From: Corynebacterium sp. 74A
GTDB lineage: Bacteria > Actinomycetota > Actinomycetes > Mycobacteriales > Mycobacteriaceae
Reading direction: 5' to 3'
Length of the DNA stretch: 64,000 nucleotides
NCBI RefSeq assembly: GCF_008930665.1
Contig: NZ_PQMG01000007.1
Coordinates: forward strand, 59,481-123,480
Shown here: piece by piece, positions 9,436-18,338 of the stretch
How positions within the stretch are numbered: position 1 is the first letter of the stretch
Layout of the letters: each line of letters begins with the position of its first letter
The notes under the pieces: model-generated
Databases searched by the model: none
What the model saw: only the letters and a program-made list of their open reading frames with translations
Told to the model about the DNA's origin: nothing
Made by a program: the position numbers and the translations under genes

Positions 9436-10613
9436 GGGCGACCGCGGTAGAGTTCCTCGATGCTGAGGTCTACCACGTCCTTCCAATCGCCGCTGGCCTC
9501 AAAGATGGCCCGCTGCCGGGCATAGGCTGCCGGGCGATCCACCATACGTTCGAGCTCGGCGAACTCCTCAGCACAGCCCAGCTCCGCGGCCAGCGGACGG
9601 AGGGTGGTGATAATTCCGCGCAACGAGTCGCGCACCCATTCCTCTTCGGTGTTGCGGCCGGTGATCACCAGCGCATCCATGCCATAGCGGGCGGCCCGCC
9701 ACTTGTTTTCCGCGTTGTGCCAGAGCGGCAGCTGCGGCAGCTCCGCGCCCGCATCGAGCTGGCGGTCGAAATAGACCACCAGGGTGTGCGTGAGCGCCAC
9801 GAGGGCAGCGAGCTCGGTGATCGTGGAGGGGGCATCGCAGGCGCGCACCTCGATGGTGCCCCACTTGCCGGCAGGGCGGATATCGAGGTGCATCGAGCCG
9901 GTGTGGCTAATCACCCCGGAGGTGTCTTGATCCTCCATGTACTCCGACCACTGCTCCCAGGTGTCAAAGACGAAGGGCAGCCCCGCGGTGGGCAGCTGCT
10001 GATAGAGCATCGTCCGATTGGAGGCATAGCCGGTGTCGAGCCCATTCCAGCCCGGGGAGGAGGCCGACAGGGCCAGAAGATGCGGGAAGGTGGTCATGAG
10101 CGCGTTAATCAGCGGCCAGACCTTGTCCTCGTGTTCCACGGAGACGTGCACGTGCAGGCCCCAGATGAGCATCTGCCGCCCCCAGTACTGGGTGCGCTCG
10201 ATGATCTCGGAATAGGGGCCCTTCTCCGACACGGGCTGTTCCCGCCAGTCCGCGAAGGGGTGGGAGCCGGCCGACCAGAGCTTCACGCCCAGGTGCTCGG
10301 CAGCCTCCTGCAAGGCGGCCAGCCCGTAGCGCAGCTCCTCTACTACCTCGGGCACGGTGGAACCCACCCCGGTAATCAGCTCCACGGTATTGGCCAAAAA
10401 CTCCCGCTCCACGTGCACCTCTGGATAGTGCTCGTTGATATAGGCCACCACCTCATGGGCGCGGGGCACCAGATCGCGGGTAGCGGGATCAATCAGGCCG
10501 ATCTCCCATTCCACCCCGAGGGTGTGGGGGCCGCCGCGTTTAAAGCTCTGGTGGTGGGAGACAGAACGGCGCTTCTCGCCGGCAGACAGTGAGCTTGTCG
10601 AAGGCTGAGTCAT
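9432..10613 (-). CDS. YbdK-type carboxylate-amine ligase (glutamate-cysteine ligase family 2)
   Basis: 393 residues of the GCS2 family. The ATP-grasp-like fold shows [13 protein letters not shown] near the N-terminus, then [12 protein letters not shown] and [15 protein letters not shown], which are the family's metal- and substrate-binding strands. Members join an amino acid to a carboxylate with ATP; gamma-glutamylcysteine formation is weak in YbdK itself, so the real substrate is open. Convergent with mnhG (4-bp overlap). About 60 bp separate it from the upstream LytR_C gene on the same strand, so they may be cotranscribed. Confidence 0.9.
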   Translation of the reverse strand: MTQPSTSSLSAGEKRRSVSHHQSFKRGGPHTLGVEWEIGLIDPATRDLVPRAHEVVAYINEHYPEVHVEREFLANTVELITGVGSTVPEVVEELRYGLAALQEAAEHLGVKLWSAGSHPFADWREQPVSEKGPYSEIIERTQYWGRQMLIWGLHVHVSVEHEDKVWPLINALMTTFPHLLALSASSPGWNGLDTGYASNRTMLYQQLPTAGLPFVFDTWEQWSEYMEDQDTSGVISHTGSMHLDIRPAGKWGTIEVRACDAPSTITELAALVALTHTLVVYFDRQLDAGAELPQLPLWHNAENKWRAARYGMDALVITGRNTEEEWVRDSLRGIITTLRPLAAELGCAEEFAELERMVDRPAAYARQRAIFEASGDWKDVVDLSIEELYRGRP

Positions 10614-10674
10614 GGTGAAGTACTACTCGATTCCAGCAGGCGGACGAGCCCACAGGGTGAAAAGATCGCCGACT

Positions 10675-11346
10675 TTAAGGAGTGCGGAGGTCCTTGGTGA
10701 GAATGAGGACGACGCCCTGCGGGGCGGTGGCGACAGCCTCCGAGCGCGGCTGGGCCTGAACGCCGAGCTGCTCGGCGAGCGCGCGGGCGGCGCGCTCCTC
10801 ATCGGCATTACCCGGGGTGAAGAACACGGTGGTTTCCGGCAGCGGGGTGTCGGCGAAGTTGCCCACCTCGCGCACATTCCAGCCCGTATCGCGCAGCTTC
10901 GTCGCCACGCTATCGGCCAGGCCGGTGATGGTGGAGTTATTGAGGGTGGTCACCGGCACGGTCTTCGGATCCACCGCAGTACCCTGCCCTGCTGGGCGGG
11001 CCGGCTTGTCACCCGCCGGCTTGTCACCCGCCGGCTTCTCCCCCTCGGGGCGAGCGGGCGGGGCCTGCTCGGCGGAGCTGCTCGGCGCGGGGGATGGCGC
11101 TGCGGAGCTGGAGGAGCCGGGATCGGCCACCACGGTGTCATTGGGATCATCGGAATCGATGAGGGTGAAGACTCCCCATAGCGCCAGCAGCACTGCCACG
11201 CTGATGAGGATCATCGCTAGGCCGCGGATGGGCGCCTCGGAACCGCGCGAAGAACCGGCAGCATGGGCGGCGGCTCGCTCGTCGAGCACGGAATCGTGTT
11301 CGGTGGACTCGTGGGGGGAGTAGTTCATCTCAGACACGCCTGCCAT
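10675..11346 (-). CDS. membrane-anchored protein with a LytR_C (LytR/CpsA/Psr C-terminal) domain
   Basis: 223 residues. A cytoplasmic N-terminus of ~42 residues is followed by one transmembrane helix (LAMILISVAVLLALWGVF). A Ser/Pro/Ala- and Lys-rich linker follows, with two copies of GDKPA. The extracellular domain, about residues 130-220, carries the LytR_C hallmark VTTLNNSTITGLADSVA and ends GVVLILTKDL. The catalytic LCP domain is missing, so it probably binds rather than modifies envelope polymers. A shorter start at the second Met (MNYSPHES) is possible. Confidence 0.82.
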   Translation of the reverse strand: MAGVSEMNYSPHESTEHDSVLDERAAAHAAGSSRGSEAPIRGLAMILISVAVLLALWGVFTLIDSDDPNDTVVADPGSSSSAAPSPAPSSSAEQAPPARPEGEKPAGDKPAGDKPARPAGQGTAVDPKTVPVTTLNNSTITGLADSVATKLRDTGWNVREVGNFADTPLPETTVFFTPGNADEERAARALAEQLGVQAQPRSEAVATAPQGVVLILTKDLRTP

Positions 11347-11380
11347 CTTAACGTGAACTATTGGTAGAGCTGAAAGTGTT

Positions 11381-11596
11381 TTAAGATCGCCGCTCCCGCA
11401 GCCGCCGCAGGCGGGCGATGAGCAGTGGCTCGCGCTCGGCTGCGAGCGGCAGATCGATCAGTTCATTCAGGCGCTGGTAGTAGCGCACCGGGGTGGTGCC
11501 GAGCGAGCGAATGGCCTCCTCTTTCCGCCCGGACTGCACGAAGCGCTTCTTTTCCAACTCCAGGATCGCTTTGTCGTGCTCACTCAACTGACTCAT
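11381..11596 (-). CDS. DUF3263 family protein (71 aa)
   Basis: A small soluble protein starting [19 protein letters not shown], with the family's characteristic [22 protein letters not shown]. That segment looks like a helix-turn-helix, hence a possible DNA-binding role. It is conserved in actinobacteria next to def, and the function is unknown to me. I start at 11596 because homologues begin there and a -10 box (TAGAGT on this strand) lies 8 bp upstream. Its promoter overlaps that of def. Confidence 0.85.
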   Translation of the reverse strand: MSQLSEHDKAILELEKKRFVQSGRKEEAIRSLGTTPVRYYQRLNELIDLPLAAEREPLLIARLRRLRERRS

Positions 11597-11601
11597 GGGT
11601 C

Positions 11602-11610
11602 TACACTCTA
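11602..11610. promoter_or_regulatory. overlapping divergent -10 boxes of def and the DUF3263 gene
   Basis: Plus strand TACACT (11602-11607) ends 7 bp before the def ATG. Minus strand TAGAGT (11605-11610) ends 8 bp before the DUF3263 ATG. The two hexamers share three base pairs, so RNA polymerase could open only one direction at a time. Confidence 0.5.
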
Positions 11611-11614
11611 TTGC

Positions 11615-12244
11615 ATGACGATTCGCCCGATTGTGATCTACGGAGACCCCGTCCTGCACACCCCCACCGAGCCCGTGACCGAGCCGGTGAGCGAGCTCGC
11701 CGAGCTCATTGCCGATATGCACGAAACCCTCGTGGCCTCCAATGGGGTGGGCCTGGCGGCGAATCAGGTGGGCGTGAACAAGCGGCTCTTTGTCTACCGC
11801 TGCCCTGATATCGATGGCCCTGAGGGCAGCGATAAATCCGCGGCGGATATTGCCCGCGATGGCGGCCGGATTCGGGTGGGCTGCGTGATCAACCCGGTAT
11901 TGGAAACCTCCGAGATCCCGGAGACCATGCCTGCCGAGGATGGCTCCGAGGATGAGGGCTGTCTCTCCCTGCCGGGCGAGGGTTTCCCCACCGGCCGCGC
12001 CGATTGGGCGCGGGTCACCGGCCTCGATGAAAACGGCAAGGAGATCGCGGTAGAAGGCTATGGCTTCTTCGCACGCCTCCTGCAGCACGAGGTGGGCCAT
12101 CTCGATGGCTATGTCTACACCGATATGCTCATCGGCCGGAATAAGCGTGCCGCGAAGAAGATGGTGAAGCGCAATGGCTGGACGGAGGCGGGCCGCACCT
12201 GGCTGCCCGGCACCGACCCCGACCCCTTCGGTTTCGACAACTAA
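11615..12244 (+). CDS. def: peptide deformylase
   Basis: A 209-residue Fe/Zn metalloenzyme that removes the formyl group from nascent N-terminal formyl-methionine. The three motifs are present: [10 protein letters not shown] (motif 1), [10 protein letters not shown] (motif 2, metal-binding Cys) and [11 protein letters not shown] (motif 3, HExGH). The Gly in motif 3 and the long insertion between motifs 1 and 2 match the mycobacterial enzyme. I start at 11615 ([15 protein letters not shown]), preceded by TACACT and 7 bp; the longer open frame has no support. The stop overlaps the next gene by one base. Confidence 0.97.
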   Translation: MTIRPIVIYGDPVLHTPTEPVTEPVSELAELIADMHETLVASNGVGLAANQVGVNKRLFVYRCPDIDGPEGSDKSAADIARDGGRIRVGCVINPVLETSEIPETMPAEDGSEDEGCLSLPGEGFPTGRADWARVTGLDENGKEIAVEGYGFFARLLQHEVGHLDGYVYTDMLIGRNKRAAKKMVKRNGWTEAGRTWLPGTDPDPFGFDN

Positions 12245-13257
12245 TGCTGAGTTTCCCCTTTAGTGGCCGCGCCCCCACAGTGGGCGATCGGGTGATTGTG
12301 CGCCGCCGCATCCCCAACACGCCCGGACATCTGACGGATGTGATCGGGCATGTGGTGAGCCTAGAGCCGCTGATCCTGCGCCCCCAGTCAGTAGGCGGGC
12401 TGCCGTCCTCTGCGCCGACAGTGCTTATCGACGCTTCCCTGGTGAAAATCCTGAAAGTGCTCAGCCCGCGCCGGGTGATGAACTCCGATATCCGCGCCAT
12501 CGAGCACGCCACCGCCCTCGCGTTCCCGGGCATCGAGCACGCCTGGAGCGAGGACGGGCAGTGGCTGATGCGCGCCGGCGATGGCATTACCGAGCGCTCC
12601 AATTCCGCCACCCCGCTGGGCGCGGCGGCCGGGTTTAGCCTGCCGCCGCTGGCGGAGATCCGCGAGTTTTATGCCCGCCACGAGCTGCCGGTGCGGGTGC
12701 ACCTGCCGGAGCGTATCGCCCGCAACGCCGAAAGGCTCTGCCAGCCGCCCGGCTGGGAGCTGGGGCCGGACATTATCGTGATGAGCCGCTCGCTCAACGA
12801 CTACGACACCGACACTCCACCGACACTCCCCGCGGGCATGACGGTGAGCGTGGAGGAGCAGCCCGATGCGGCCTGGCTGGAGCAATATCATTTCCGCGGC
12901 CAGGCGCTGCCGGTGCACGCCCTGGAGCTACTCATGCGAGAAATCGAGGGGCACATGGGATTCGCCCGGATCCGCGTGGGCGAGCAGACGGTGGCGATTA
13001 CCCGTGCCACCATCACCGAATCCCCGGATGGGCGGCGCTGGCTGGGCTATTCCGCCGTGGAGGTCAAGGATGCGTGGCGCCGCCGCGGGCTAGGCACCCA
13101 GCTCGGACGGGCAGTGCTGCACTGGGGCGCGGAGAATGGGGCCACAGACGCCTATTTGCAGGTGATCGCCTCCAATACCGCCGGTATCGGGCTCTATGAG
13201 CGGCTCGGCTTCATCGAACATCACCGCCACCGCTATGCCACAGAGCTTGGAGACTAG
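12244..13257 (+). CDS. GNAT acetyltransferase, probable C. glutamicum-type N-acetylglutamate synthase
   Basis: 337 residues. Residues ~1-85 form a small beta-rich domain (VGDRVIVRRRIPN, DVIGHVVSLEPLILRP). The C-terminal ~170 residues are a GNAT fold, with the acetyl-CoA loop RRRGLGTQLGRAVL and closing ASNTAGIGLYERLGF. A protein of this architecture between def and xth in C. glutamicum (cg3035, from memory) was shown to make N-acetylglutamate, the first step of arginine synthesis. Position and domain layout fit, so I infer the same role. The start overlaps the def stop (TAATG). Confidence 0.75.
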   Translation: MLSFPFSGRAPTVGDRVIVRRRIPNTPGHLTDVIGHVVSLEPLILRPQSVGGLPSSAPTVLIDASLVKILKVLSPRRVMNSDIRAIEHATALAFPGIEHAWSEDGQWLMRAGDGITERSNSATPLGAAAGFSLPPLAEIREFYARHELPVRVHLPERIARNAERLCQPPGWELGPDIIVMSRSLNDYDTDTPPTLPAGMTVSVEEQPDAAWLEQYHFRGQALPVHALELLMREIEGHMGFARIRVGEQTVAITRATITESPDGRRWLGYSAVEVKDAWRRRGLGTQLGRAVLHWGAENGATDAYLQVIASNTAGIGLYERLGFIEHHRHRYATELGD

Positions 13258-13267
13258 AGGCTAGGGG

Positions 13268-13855
13268 CTAGTCGGGGCGGATGACGCGCAGCTCGGCGCT
13301 GCGATCGTGCGGGCCCATGCCGAAGGCATCGGTGGCGGCATCGGCGCCGAGCCATCCCGCCACACCGAGCGCCGCCACCGGGCCGGCGATGGGGATGTAG
13401 TTGAGCAAGATCCACAGGTTGCGTCGAGAAGCAGAGGTGATACTCACCGGCAGGGCGGCCGGGGCCACCACCCGCAGGCCGAGTAGCCGCTTGCCCACGC
13501 TGCCGCCGCAGACATCGCCGGCCACCTGATAGAGATAATAGGCGGCCGGCCAGCCGAGCAGGACGCTCAAGAGAGCGACGGTGCTGACACTGCCGGTGGA
13601 CACGACAAGAAGCATGGCCAGCAGCGCCAGAGTGACGCCTGCGGCATCGAGTGCGTGCGCGGCCATACGCCGCAGTGCCGGGGCGCAGTAGGTATCACGG
13701 CGGCCGCGATTTCGGCCCGGGCCGAAGGCCTGGTAGCGCTCCAGCTCGGAATAGGCCACCGGCGGGCTCATGGCATCGCGCACCCCCGCGAAAGGAAAGC
13801 CCCGCCGCGGCTGCTGCAGCTGCTGAGTACGCAGGTACTCATCCTCCGTGAACAC
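13268..13855 (-). CDS. RDD family membrane protein
   Basis: 195 residues. An ~65-residue cytoplasmic N-terminus rich in Gln and Arg precedes the RDD domain, which begins ALRRMAAHALDAAG (the R-x-x-A..D motif) and has three hydrophobic segments. GGSVGKRLLGLRVV is the conserved second motif. The role is unknown; some relatives act in ion transport. I start at GTG 13855 because AAGGAG sits 7 bp upstream on this strand; the longer frame starting 13 codons earlier lacks a ribosome site. Confidence 0.82.
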   Translation of the reverse strand: MFTEDEYLRTQQLQQPRRGFPFAGVRDAMSPPVAYSELERYQAFGPGRNRGRRDTYCAPALRRMAAHALDAAGVTLALLAMLLVVSTGSVSTVALLSVLLGWPAAYYLYQVAGDVCGGSVGKRLLGLRVVAPAALPVSITSASRRNLWILLNYIPIAGPVAALGVAGWLGADAATDAFGMGPHDRSAELRVIRPD

Positions 13856-13962
13856 CGCATCACTCCTTGATTGAAGTGCCGCCGTCGACGGCACGAATCT
13901 CCGTTCTTATCCCTTGTAACGTCGGATTACCCCCAGTTGTTCCAACGACTACTGTAGTGGGC

Positions 13963-14742
13963 ATGCGAATTGCCACGTGGAACATCAACTCCGTGCGCAC
14001 GCGCATCGAGCGTGCCGTGGATTTTCTGCAGCGCCACGACGTGGACGTGCTCGCGCTGCAAGAGACGAAGGTCAAAGACGAGGCTTTCCCCACCGATCCC
14101 TTCACCGAGGCCGGCTACGAGGTGGCGCACTATGGGCTCAATCAGTGGAACGGCGTGGCGCTGATCTCCCGCGTGGGCATTGCGGATGTGCGCACCCACT
14201 TCCCGCAGCAGCCCGGCTATCACAATGATCCCGCGCAGCCGCAGGACGTAGAGGCCCGCGCGATCGGTGCCAGCTGCGGCGGTGTGGAGGTGTGGAGCCT
14301 CTATGTGCCCAATGGGCGCGAGATCGCCCACCCGCACTATGACTACAAGCTGCGCTTCCTCTATACCCTCGGCGCCTATGCCCACAGCCTGGACACCCCG
14401 GCGGTATTCGTGGGCGATTACAATATCGCTCCCCGCGATAGCGATGTGTGGGATCCTTCCTTCTTCGCGGGCAAAACCCATCTCACCGAACCAGAGCGCC
14501 ACGCCTTCGAGTTCCTGTGCAGCGAGGGGGTGGAAGAAACCTCCCGCCGTTTTAGCGAGGGCGACTATAGCTACTGGGACTATACGGCCATGCGTTTCCC
14601 CAAGAACGAGGGCATGCGCATTGACTTTCAGGTGGCCACCGCCGCGCTGGTGGCCCGCGCCCGCAGCGGTTTTGTTGATCGCGAGGAGCGCGCCGGTAAA
14701 GGCGCCTCGGATCACGTGCCTGTGGTGGTGGATTATGACTAG
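13963..14742 (+). CDS. xth: exodeoxyribonuclease III / AP endonuclease
   Basis: A 259-residue Mg-dependent DNA repair nuclease that cuts at abasic sites and trims 3' ends. Seen motifs: MRIATWNINSVRTR (Asn), LALQETKVKDE (catalytic Glu), SLYVPNGR (Tyr), VGDYNIAPRDSDVWDP (Asp/Asn pair) and the C-terminal GASDHVPVVVDYD (catalytic His). I start at 13963, where homologues begin and where TACTGT lies 7 bp upstream, rather than at the earlier in-frame codon. Divergent from the RDD gene and 14 bp before cls. Confidence 0.96.
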   Translation: MRIATWNINSVRTRIERAVDFLQRHDVDVLALQETKVKDEAFPTDPFTEAGYEVAHYGLNQWNGVALISRVGIADVRTHFPQQPGYHNDPAQPQDVEARAIGASCGGVEVWSLYVPNGREIAHPHYDYKLRFLYTLGAYAHSLDTPAVFVGDYNIAPRDSDVWDPSFFAGKTHLTEPERHAFEFLCSEGVEETSRRFSEGDYSYWDYTAMRFPKNEGMRIDFQVATAALVARARSGFVDREERAGKGASDHVPVVVDYD

Positions 14743-14756
14743 CGGGGGCGCAGAGT

Positions 14757-16247
14757 GTGATTAGCGTGCACTTGGAGTGGTGGCAGACGGCGGGTCTGAT
14801 CATCGACTACTCCATCCGTATCTTGGCCATCGGCATCGTGCCGGAAGGGCGTCGTCCCGCCGCATCGACAGCGTGGCTGCTGATCATTCTGGTGCTGCCC
14901 ATCGTGGGTCTGCCGCTGTTTCTGCTCATGGGCTCGGCCTATATCAACCGCCGCCGTCACCGGCTGCAGCAGGAGGCCAATCAATCGATTGAGGCCGTGC
15001 AGTCCGAGGCCCCCGACTATCCGCAGCACACCACGCTCAGCCCGGAGCTGGAATCCATAGTCAAGCTCAATCGCCGACTCACCAATATCCCCGCCGTCAC
15101 CGGCACCACCAAGGGGCTGCTGCCGGATTATTACAACAGCCTGCGCCGCATGGCCGAGGCCATCGATAATGCCAGCGAGTATGTGCATATCGAGATCTAC
15201 ATCATTGCCTGGGATGACACCACGGATCCGTTCTTCCGCGCCTGCGAACGCGCCGTCCAGCGCGGGGTGAAGGTGCGGCTGCTCTTTGATCACGTGGGCT
15301 CGTGGAAGTACCCCGGCTATATGCGGCTGGGCAAGAGGCTGGATTCCATCGGGGTGGAGTGGCACGTGATGCTCCCGCTGCGGCCCTGGTTTGGTCGCTG
15401 GCGTCGCCCGGATCTGCGCAATCACCGCAAGATGGTGATCGTGGATTCCGAGGTGGCCTTCATGGGCTCGCAAAACCTCATCGATACCAGCTATCTACTG
15501 GACGCCAATATTGAGGCCGATCGCCATTGGATCGATCTCATGGTGGAGCTCGAGGGGCCGGTGGTGAACTCGCTGCGCGCTGTGTTCGCCATGGACTGGT
15601 ACTTCGAAACCGGCGAGGCGCTGAACGTGCTAGAGGAAAAACCCAGCCCGGAGCTGCCGGAGGAACCGGACTCGGATATCAATATTTTGCAGCTGGTGCC
15701 CTCCGGCCCGGGTATTCCCACCTCGCCGAATCTGCGCCTCTTTAACTCCATCGCCCACCACGCTAAGCAGCGGCTGATCCTGTGCTCGCCCTATTTCATC
15801 CCCGACGAGTCCCTCTTTGAGTCCATTACCAGCGCCTGCTACCGCGGCGTGCAGGTGGATCTGTTGGTCAGCGAGCGTGCCGATAACTTCATCGTCCACC
15901 ACGCCCAGTCCAGCTACTACCAGGCCCTGCTGGAGGCCGGGGTGCGCATCCACACCTATCCCAAGCCCTATGTGCTGCACTCGAAGTTCATGGTGGCCGA
16001 TCCCGCCTCCTCCAACCGCGATGCCATCGGGGTGATGGGCTCGTCCAATATGGATATGCGCAGCTTCAACCTCAACTACGAGATCTCGCTGATGGTGGCG
16101 CGCGGCTCGCTCACCACTCGGCTCAGCGAGCTGGCCGATAGCTACATCGCCAGTTCCTCGCAGATTGAGCTCGAGGAGTGGTCTACCCGCGGTTTCTGGC
16201 GCAAGTATCTGGATAATGCCTGCAAGCTCACCTCAGGTTTGGCATAG
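14757..16247 (+). CDS. cls: cardiolipin synthase (phospholipase D family)
   Basis: 496 residues. Two N-terminal transmembrane helices form the PLDc_N region (IIDYSIRILAIGIVPEGRRP, then AWLLIILVLPIVGLPLFLL). Two HKD catalytic motifs follow: NHRKMVIVDSEVAFMGSQN near residue 223 and LHSKFMVADPASSNRDAIG near residue 405, each followed by GS and N. The enzyme joins two phosphatidylglycerols, or PG and another donor, into cardiolipin at the inner membrane. It starts at GTG 14757, 14 bp after xth, so cotranscription is likely. Length is normal for bacterial Cls. Confidence 0.95.
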   Translation: MISVHLEWWQTAGLIIDYSIRILAIGIVPEGRRPAASTAWLLIILVLPIVGLPLFLLMGSAYINRRRHRLQQEANQSIEAVQSEAPDYPQHTTLSPELESIVKLNRRLTNIPAVTGTTKGLLPDYYNSLRRMAEAIDNASEYVHIEIYIIAWDDTTDPFFRACERAVQRGVKVRLLFDHVGSWKYPGYMRLGKRLDSIGVEWHVMLPLRPWFGRWRRPDLRNHRKMVIVDSEVAFMGSQNLIDTSYLLDANIEADRHWIDLMVELEGPVVNSLRAVFAMDWYFETGEALNVLEEKPSPELPEEPDSDINILQLVPSGPGIPTSPNLRLFNSIAHHAKQRLILCSPYFIPDESLFESITSACYRGVQVDLLVSERADNFIVHHAQSSYYQALLEAGVRIHTYPKPYVLHSKFMVADPASSNRDAIGVMGSSNMDMRSFNLNYEISLMVARGSLTTRLSELADSYIASSSQIELEEWSTRGFWRKYLDNACKLTSGLA

Positions 16248-16329
16248 GGGGAGGAAATTAGGGCTTCCCACCAGCCCCCATTAATGTTGAGGTCACAGCA
16301 ATCGGCAGCGCAGGAGGAGGATTCACGAG

Positions 16330-17556
16330 GTGGCAGCTGACTCACCCACCCGGCTGCCGGGCACCACTCATCCCCGCAATCCGCGGATCACCACCTCCGA
16401 TTCCGATGTTCTCGCGCCCTCCCTCTTGGGCATGGCGGTGCGCTGGTCGGGCGTGGCGGGGGCTGTGGTGCTGCTCCTCTTTGCGCTCGCATTGCTTGGC
16501 GACGCCACCTCGATGCTCTCCCGCGACACCATCGCCACCCTGGTCGCGGCGGCCGCACACCCCGTGGTGGGGCTGTGCCTGGGTATCGCCGCCACGGCGG
16601 TCGTGCAATCCTCCACCACCATCACCACGGTGACCGTGGCCGCGGTGGCCACTGGGGTGGTGCCTTTGCCTTTGGCGATCGCGATAACCATGGGCGCGAA
16701 TATTGGCACCTCGATGACCTCCGCGATCGTGGCCTTGAGTTTTGTGCGCTCGCCGGTGGAGTTTCGGAGCGCCTTCGCCACCGCCAATGTGCAGGGCATC
16801 TTTAATAGCGCCAGTGTGGCGGTACTTTTCCCCCTCGAGCTGCTCTTTCACCCCTTGGAGCGCAGCAGCCACTGGCTGAGCACCCAGATCCTCCACGAGG
16901 GCTCCCACCAGGAAATCCCCACCGCTGAGTTCGTGCGTCGGCTCAGCGATCCCCTCGTGGAATTGGTGGGCACCCGCGGTGCTGCCGGGGCGCTTGTCGG
17001 CGCGCATGCCGCCCCGTGGGTGGTGCTTGTGCTGGGGGCGGCGCTGCTGCTCAGCGCTGTCTATCTGACTACTCGGCAGCTGCATGTGCTTATGGCCCAA
17101 GCCACCCGCACGCTCATGGAGCGGGCCCTGGGCGATTCCCAAGCCACTGGGGTGGCGGCCGGGGCGGCGCTGACGGCGCTGATTCATTCCTCGTCCACGG
17201 TGACCAGCTCAATCGTGCCCTTCGCCGCGGTGCGCTCCATCACTACCCGGGAGGCGCTATCGCTGACCCTCGGGGCGAATATCGGCACCACGCTCACCAC
17301 GCTCATGGCCACGCTCGCGGTACAGGGGCCGGCTGGGGCCACGGGCCTCGAGGTGGCCTTGGTGCATGTGCTCTTCAACCTCGTCGGGGTGCTGCTGGTG
17401 ATGCTCATCCCGCCGGCCACGGACGGCATTATTCGTTTCGCCATCTGGCTGGCTGGGGTGGCCCAGCCGCACCCGGCGCTGAGCACCGCGGCGGTGCTGG
17501 CCTATTATCTGGCGCTGCCCGGCGCGGTGGTGGCGCTGTATGTGCTGCTGAACTAG
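16330..17556 (+). CDS. Na/Pi cotransporter family protein (NptA-like)
   Basis: A 408-residue membrane protein with about nine hydrophobic segments. The inverted-repeat QSSS/T signatures of sodium-phosphate symporters are clear: AVVQSSTTITTVTVAAV near residue 97 and IHSSSTVTSSIVPFA near residue 282, each followed by a GANIGT motif. It probably imports phosphate with Na+, which fits a genome that exports Na+ by Mrp. It starts at GTG 16330 behind GGAGGAGG. Its stop overlaps the convergent ABC permease gene by 4 bp. Confidence 0.93.
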   Translation: MAADSPTRLPGTTHPRNPRITTSDSDVLAPSLLGMAVRWSGVAGAVVLLLFALALLGDATSMLSRDTIATLVAAAAHPVVGLCLGIAATAVVQSSTTITTVTVAAVATGVVPLPLAIAITMGANIGTSMTSAIVALSFVRSPVEFRSAFATANVQGIFNSASVAVLFPLELLFHPLERSSHWLSTQILHEGSHQEIPTAEFVRRLSDPLVELVGTRGAAGALVGAHAAPWVVLVLGAALLLSAVYLTTRQLHVLMAQATRTLMERALGDSQATGVAAGAALTALIHSSSTVTSSIVPFAAVRSITTREALSLTLGANIGTTLTTLMATLAVQGPAGATGLEVALVHVLFNLVGVLLVMLIPPATDGIIRFAIWLAGVAQPHPALSTAAVLAYYLALPGAVVALYVLLN

Positions 17557-18335
17557 GCGTCGCGCTTCTTCATCGCCAGTAGCCCTGCCACGAGGATCAC
17601 GGCGGCCCAGACAGCGAAGTAGAGGCCGCTGAGAATCGGGTCCCAATCTGGGCCCTCGACGACGGGCTCGGTGGTCTGGAAGGCGGTGAGATGGTTGAAG
17701 GGGCCGTAGCCGCTGATATAGGTACCCACCCGCGGCAGCATATTTCCGAGGATGAGCTCGAGTCCGAGGCTCCATACCAGCACCACCAACATGGCGCCGG
17801 CGGTGTTGCGCAACAACCAGGCGAAACCCATGGCAAAAACGATGCTCAAAACGAGCGCCACCGGCTTGGCCCAGAGGGCGTGCTGGACGTAGTCATCGCC
17901 CCAGATCTGCATGGAGCTGGCGGCCTCGCCGCCCATTATTTTGCCCACGTAGAGGACAAGGATCAGGGTGAGGAATGAGAGGATCGCCACCACCACGGCG
18001 TAGAGCACGCATTTGGCCGCGGCCACCCTCCAGCGGCGCGGCATGGCGGTGAAGGTGGCAGTGGACTGATTGCGGCTGTACTCGGAGGTCACCATGAGTA
18101 CCGCCTGGACCATCACGATGGCGGCAACGACATCGAGAGTGAAGATCAGGCCGCGGGGCTCGACGATGAACTCGACCTCGGATCCAGCAAATTCGGGATT
18201 CTGCGCTAGTTGCCGTGTGCCATAGGCCGACATACCGGCCAAACCGGCGGCGATGAGCACATAGAGCAGCGAGGTGATGTAGAAGGACTTAGTGGTGGTG
18301 AGCTTGATGAACTCTGCACGAATGGCATTCCACAT
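17553..18335 (-). CDS. ABC-2 type transporter permease
   Basis: 260 residues with six predicted transmembrane helices, starting MWNAIRAEFIKLTTTKSFY. This is typical of single-domain permeases paired with a DrrA/CcmA-like ATPase. The long extracellular loop after helix 1 carries a charged stretch. It lies 3 bp after the ATPase gene and surely works with it. Exported substrate (antibiotic, lipid or peptide) cannot be told from the sequence. Confidence 0.9.
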   Translation of the reverse strand: MWNAIRAEFIKLTTTKSFYITSLLYVLIAAGLAGMSAYGTRQLAQNPEFAGSEVEFIVEPRGLIFTLDVVAAIVMVQAVLMVTSEYSRNQSTATFTAMPRRWRVAAAKCVLYAVVVAILSFLTLILVLYVGKIMGGEAASSMQIWGDDYVQHALWAKPVALVLSIVFAMGFAWLLRNTAGAMLVVLVWSLGLELILGNMLPRVGTYISGYGPFNHLTAFQTTEPVVEGPDWDPILSGLYFAVWAAVILVAGLLAMKKRDA

Positions 18336-18338
18336 GGT

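Noticed and set aside
11041..11135. Short GDKPA repeats as a possible CRISPR or satellite
   Set aside because: Only a short in-frame repetition inside the linker of the LytR_C protein. No CRISPR array, tRNA or rRNA was seen anywhere in the window.
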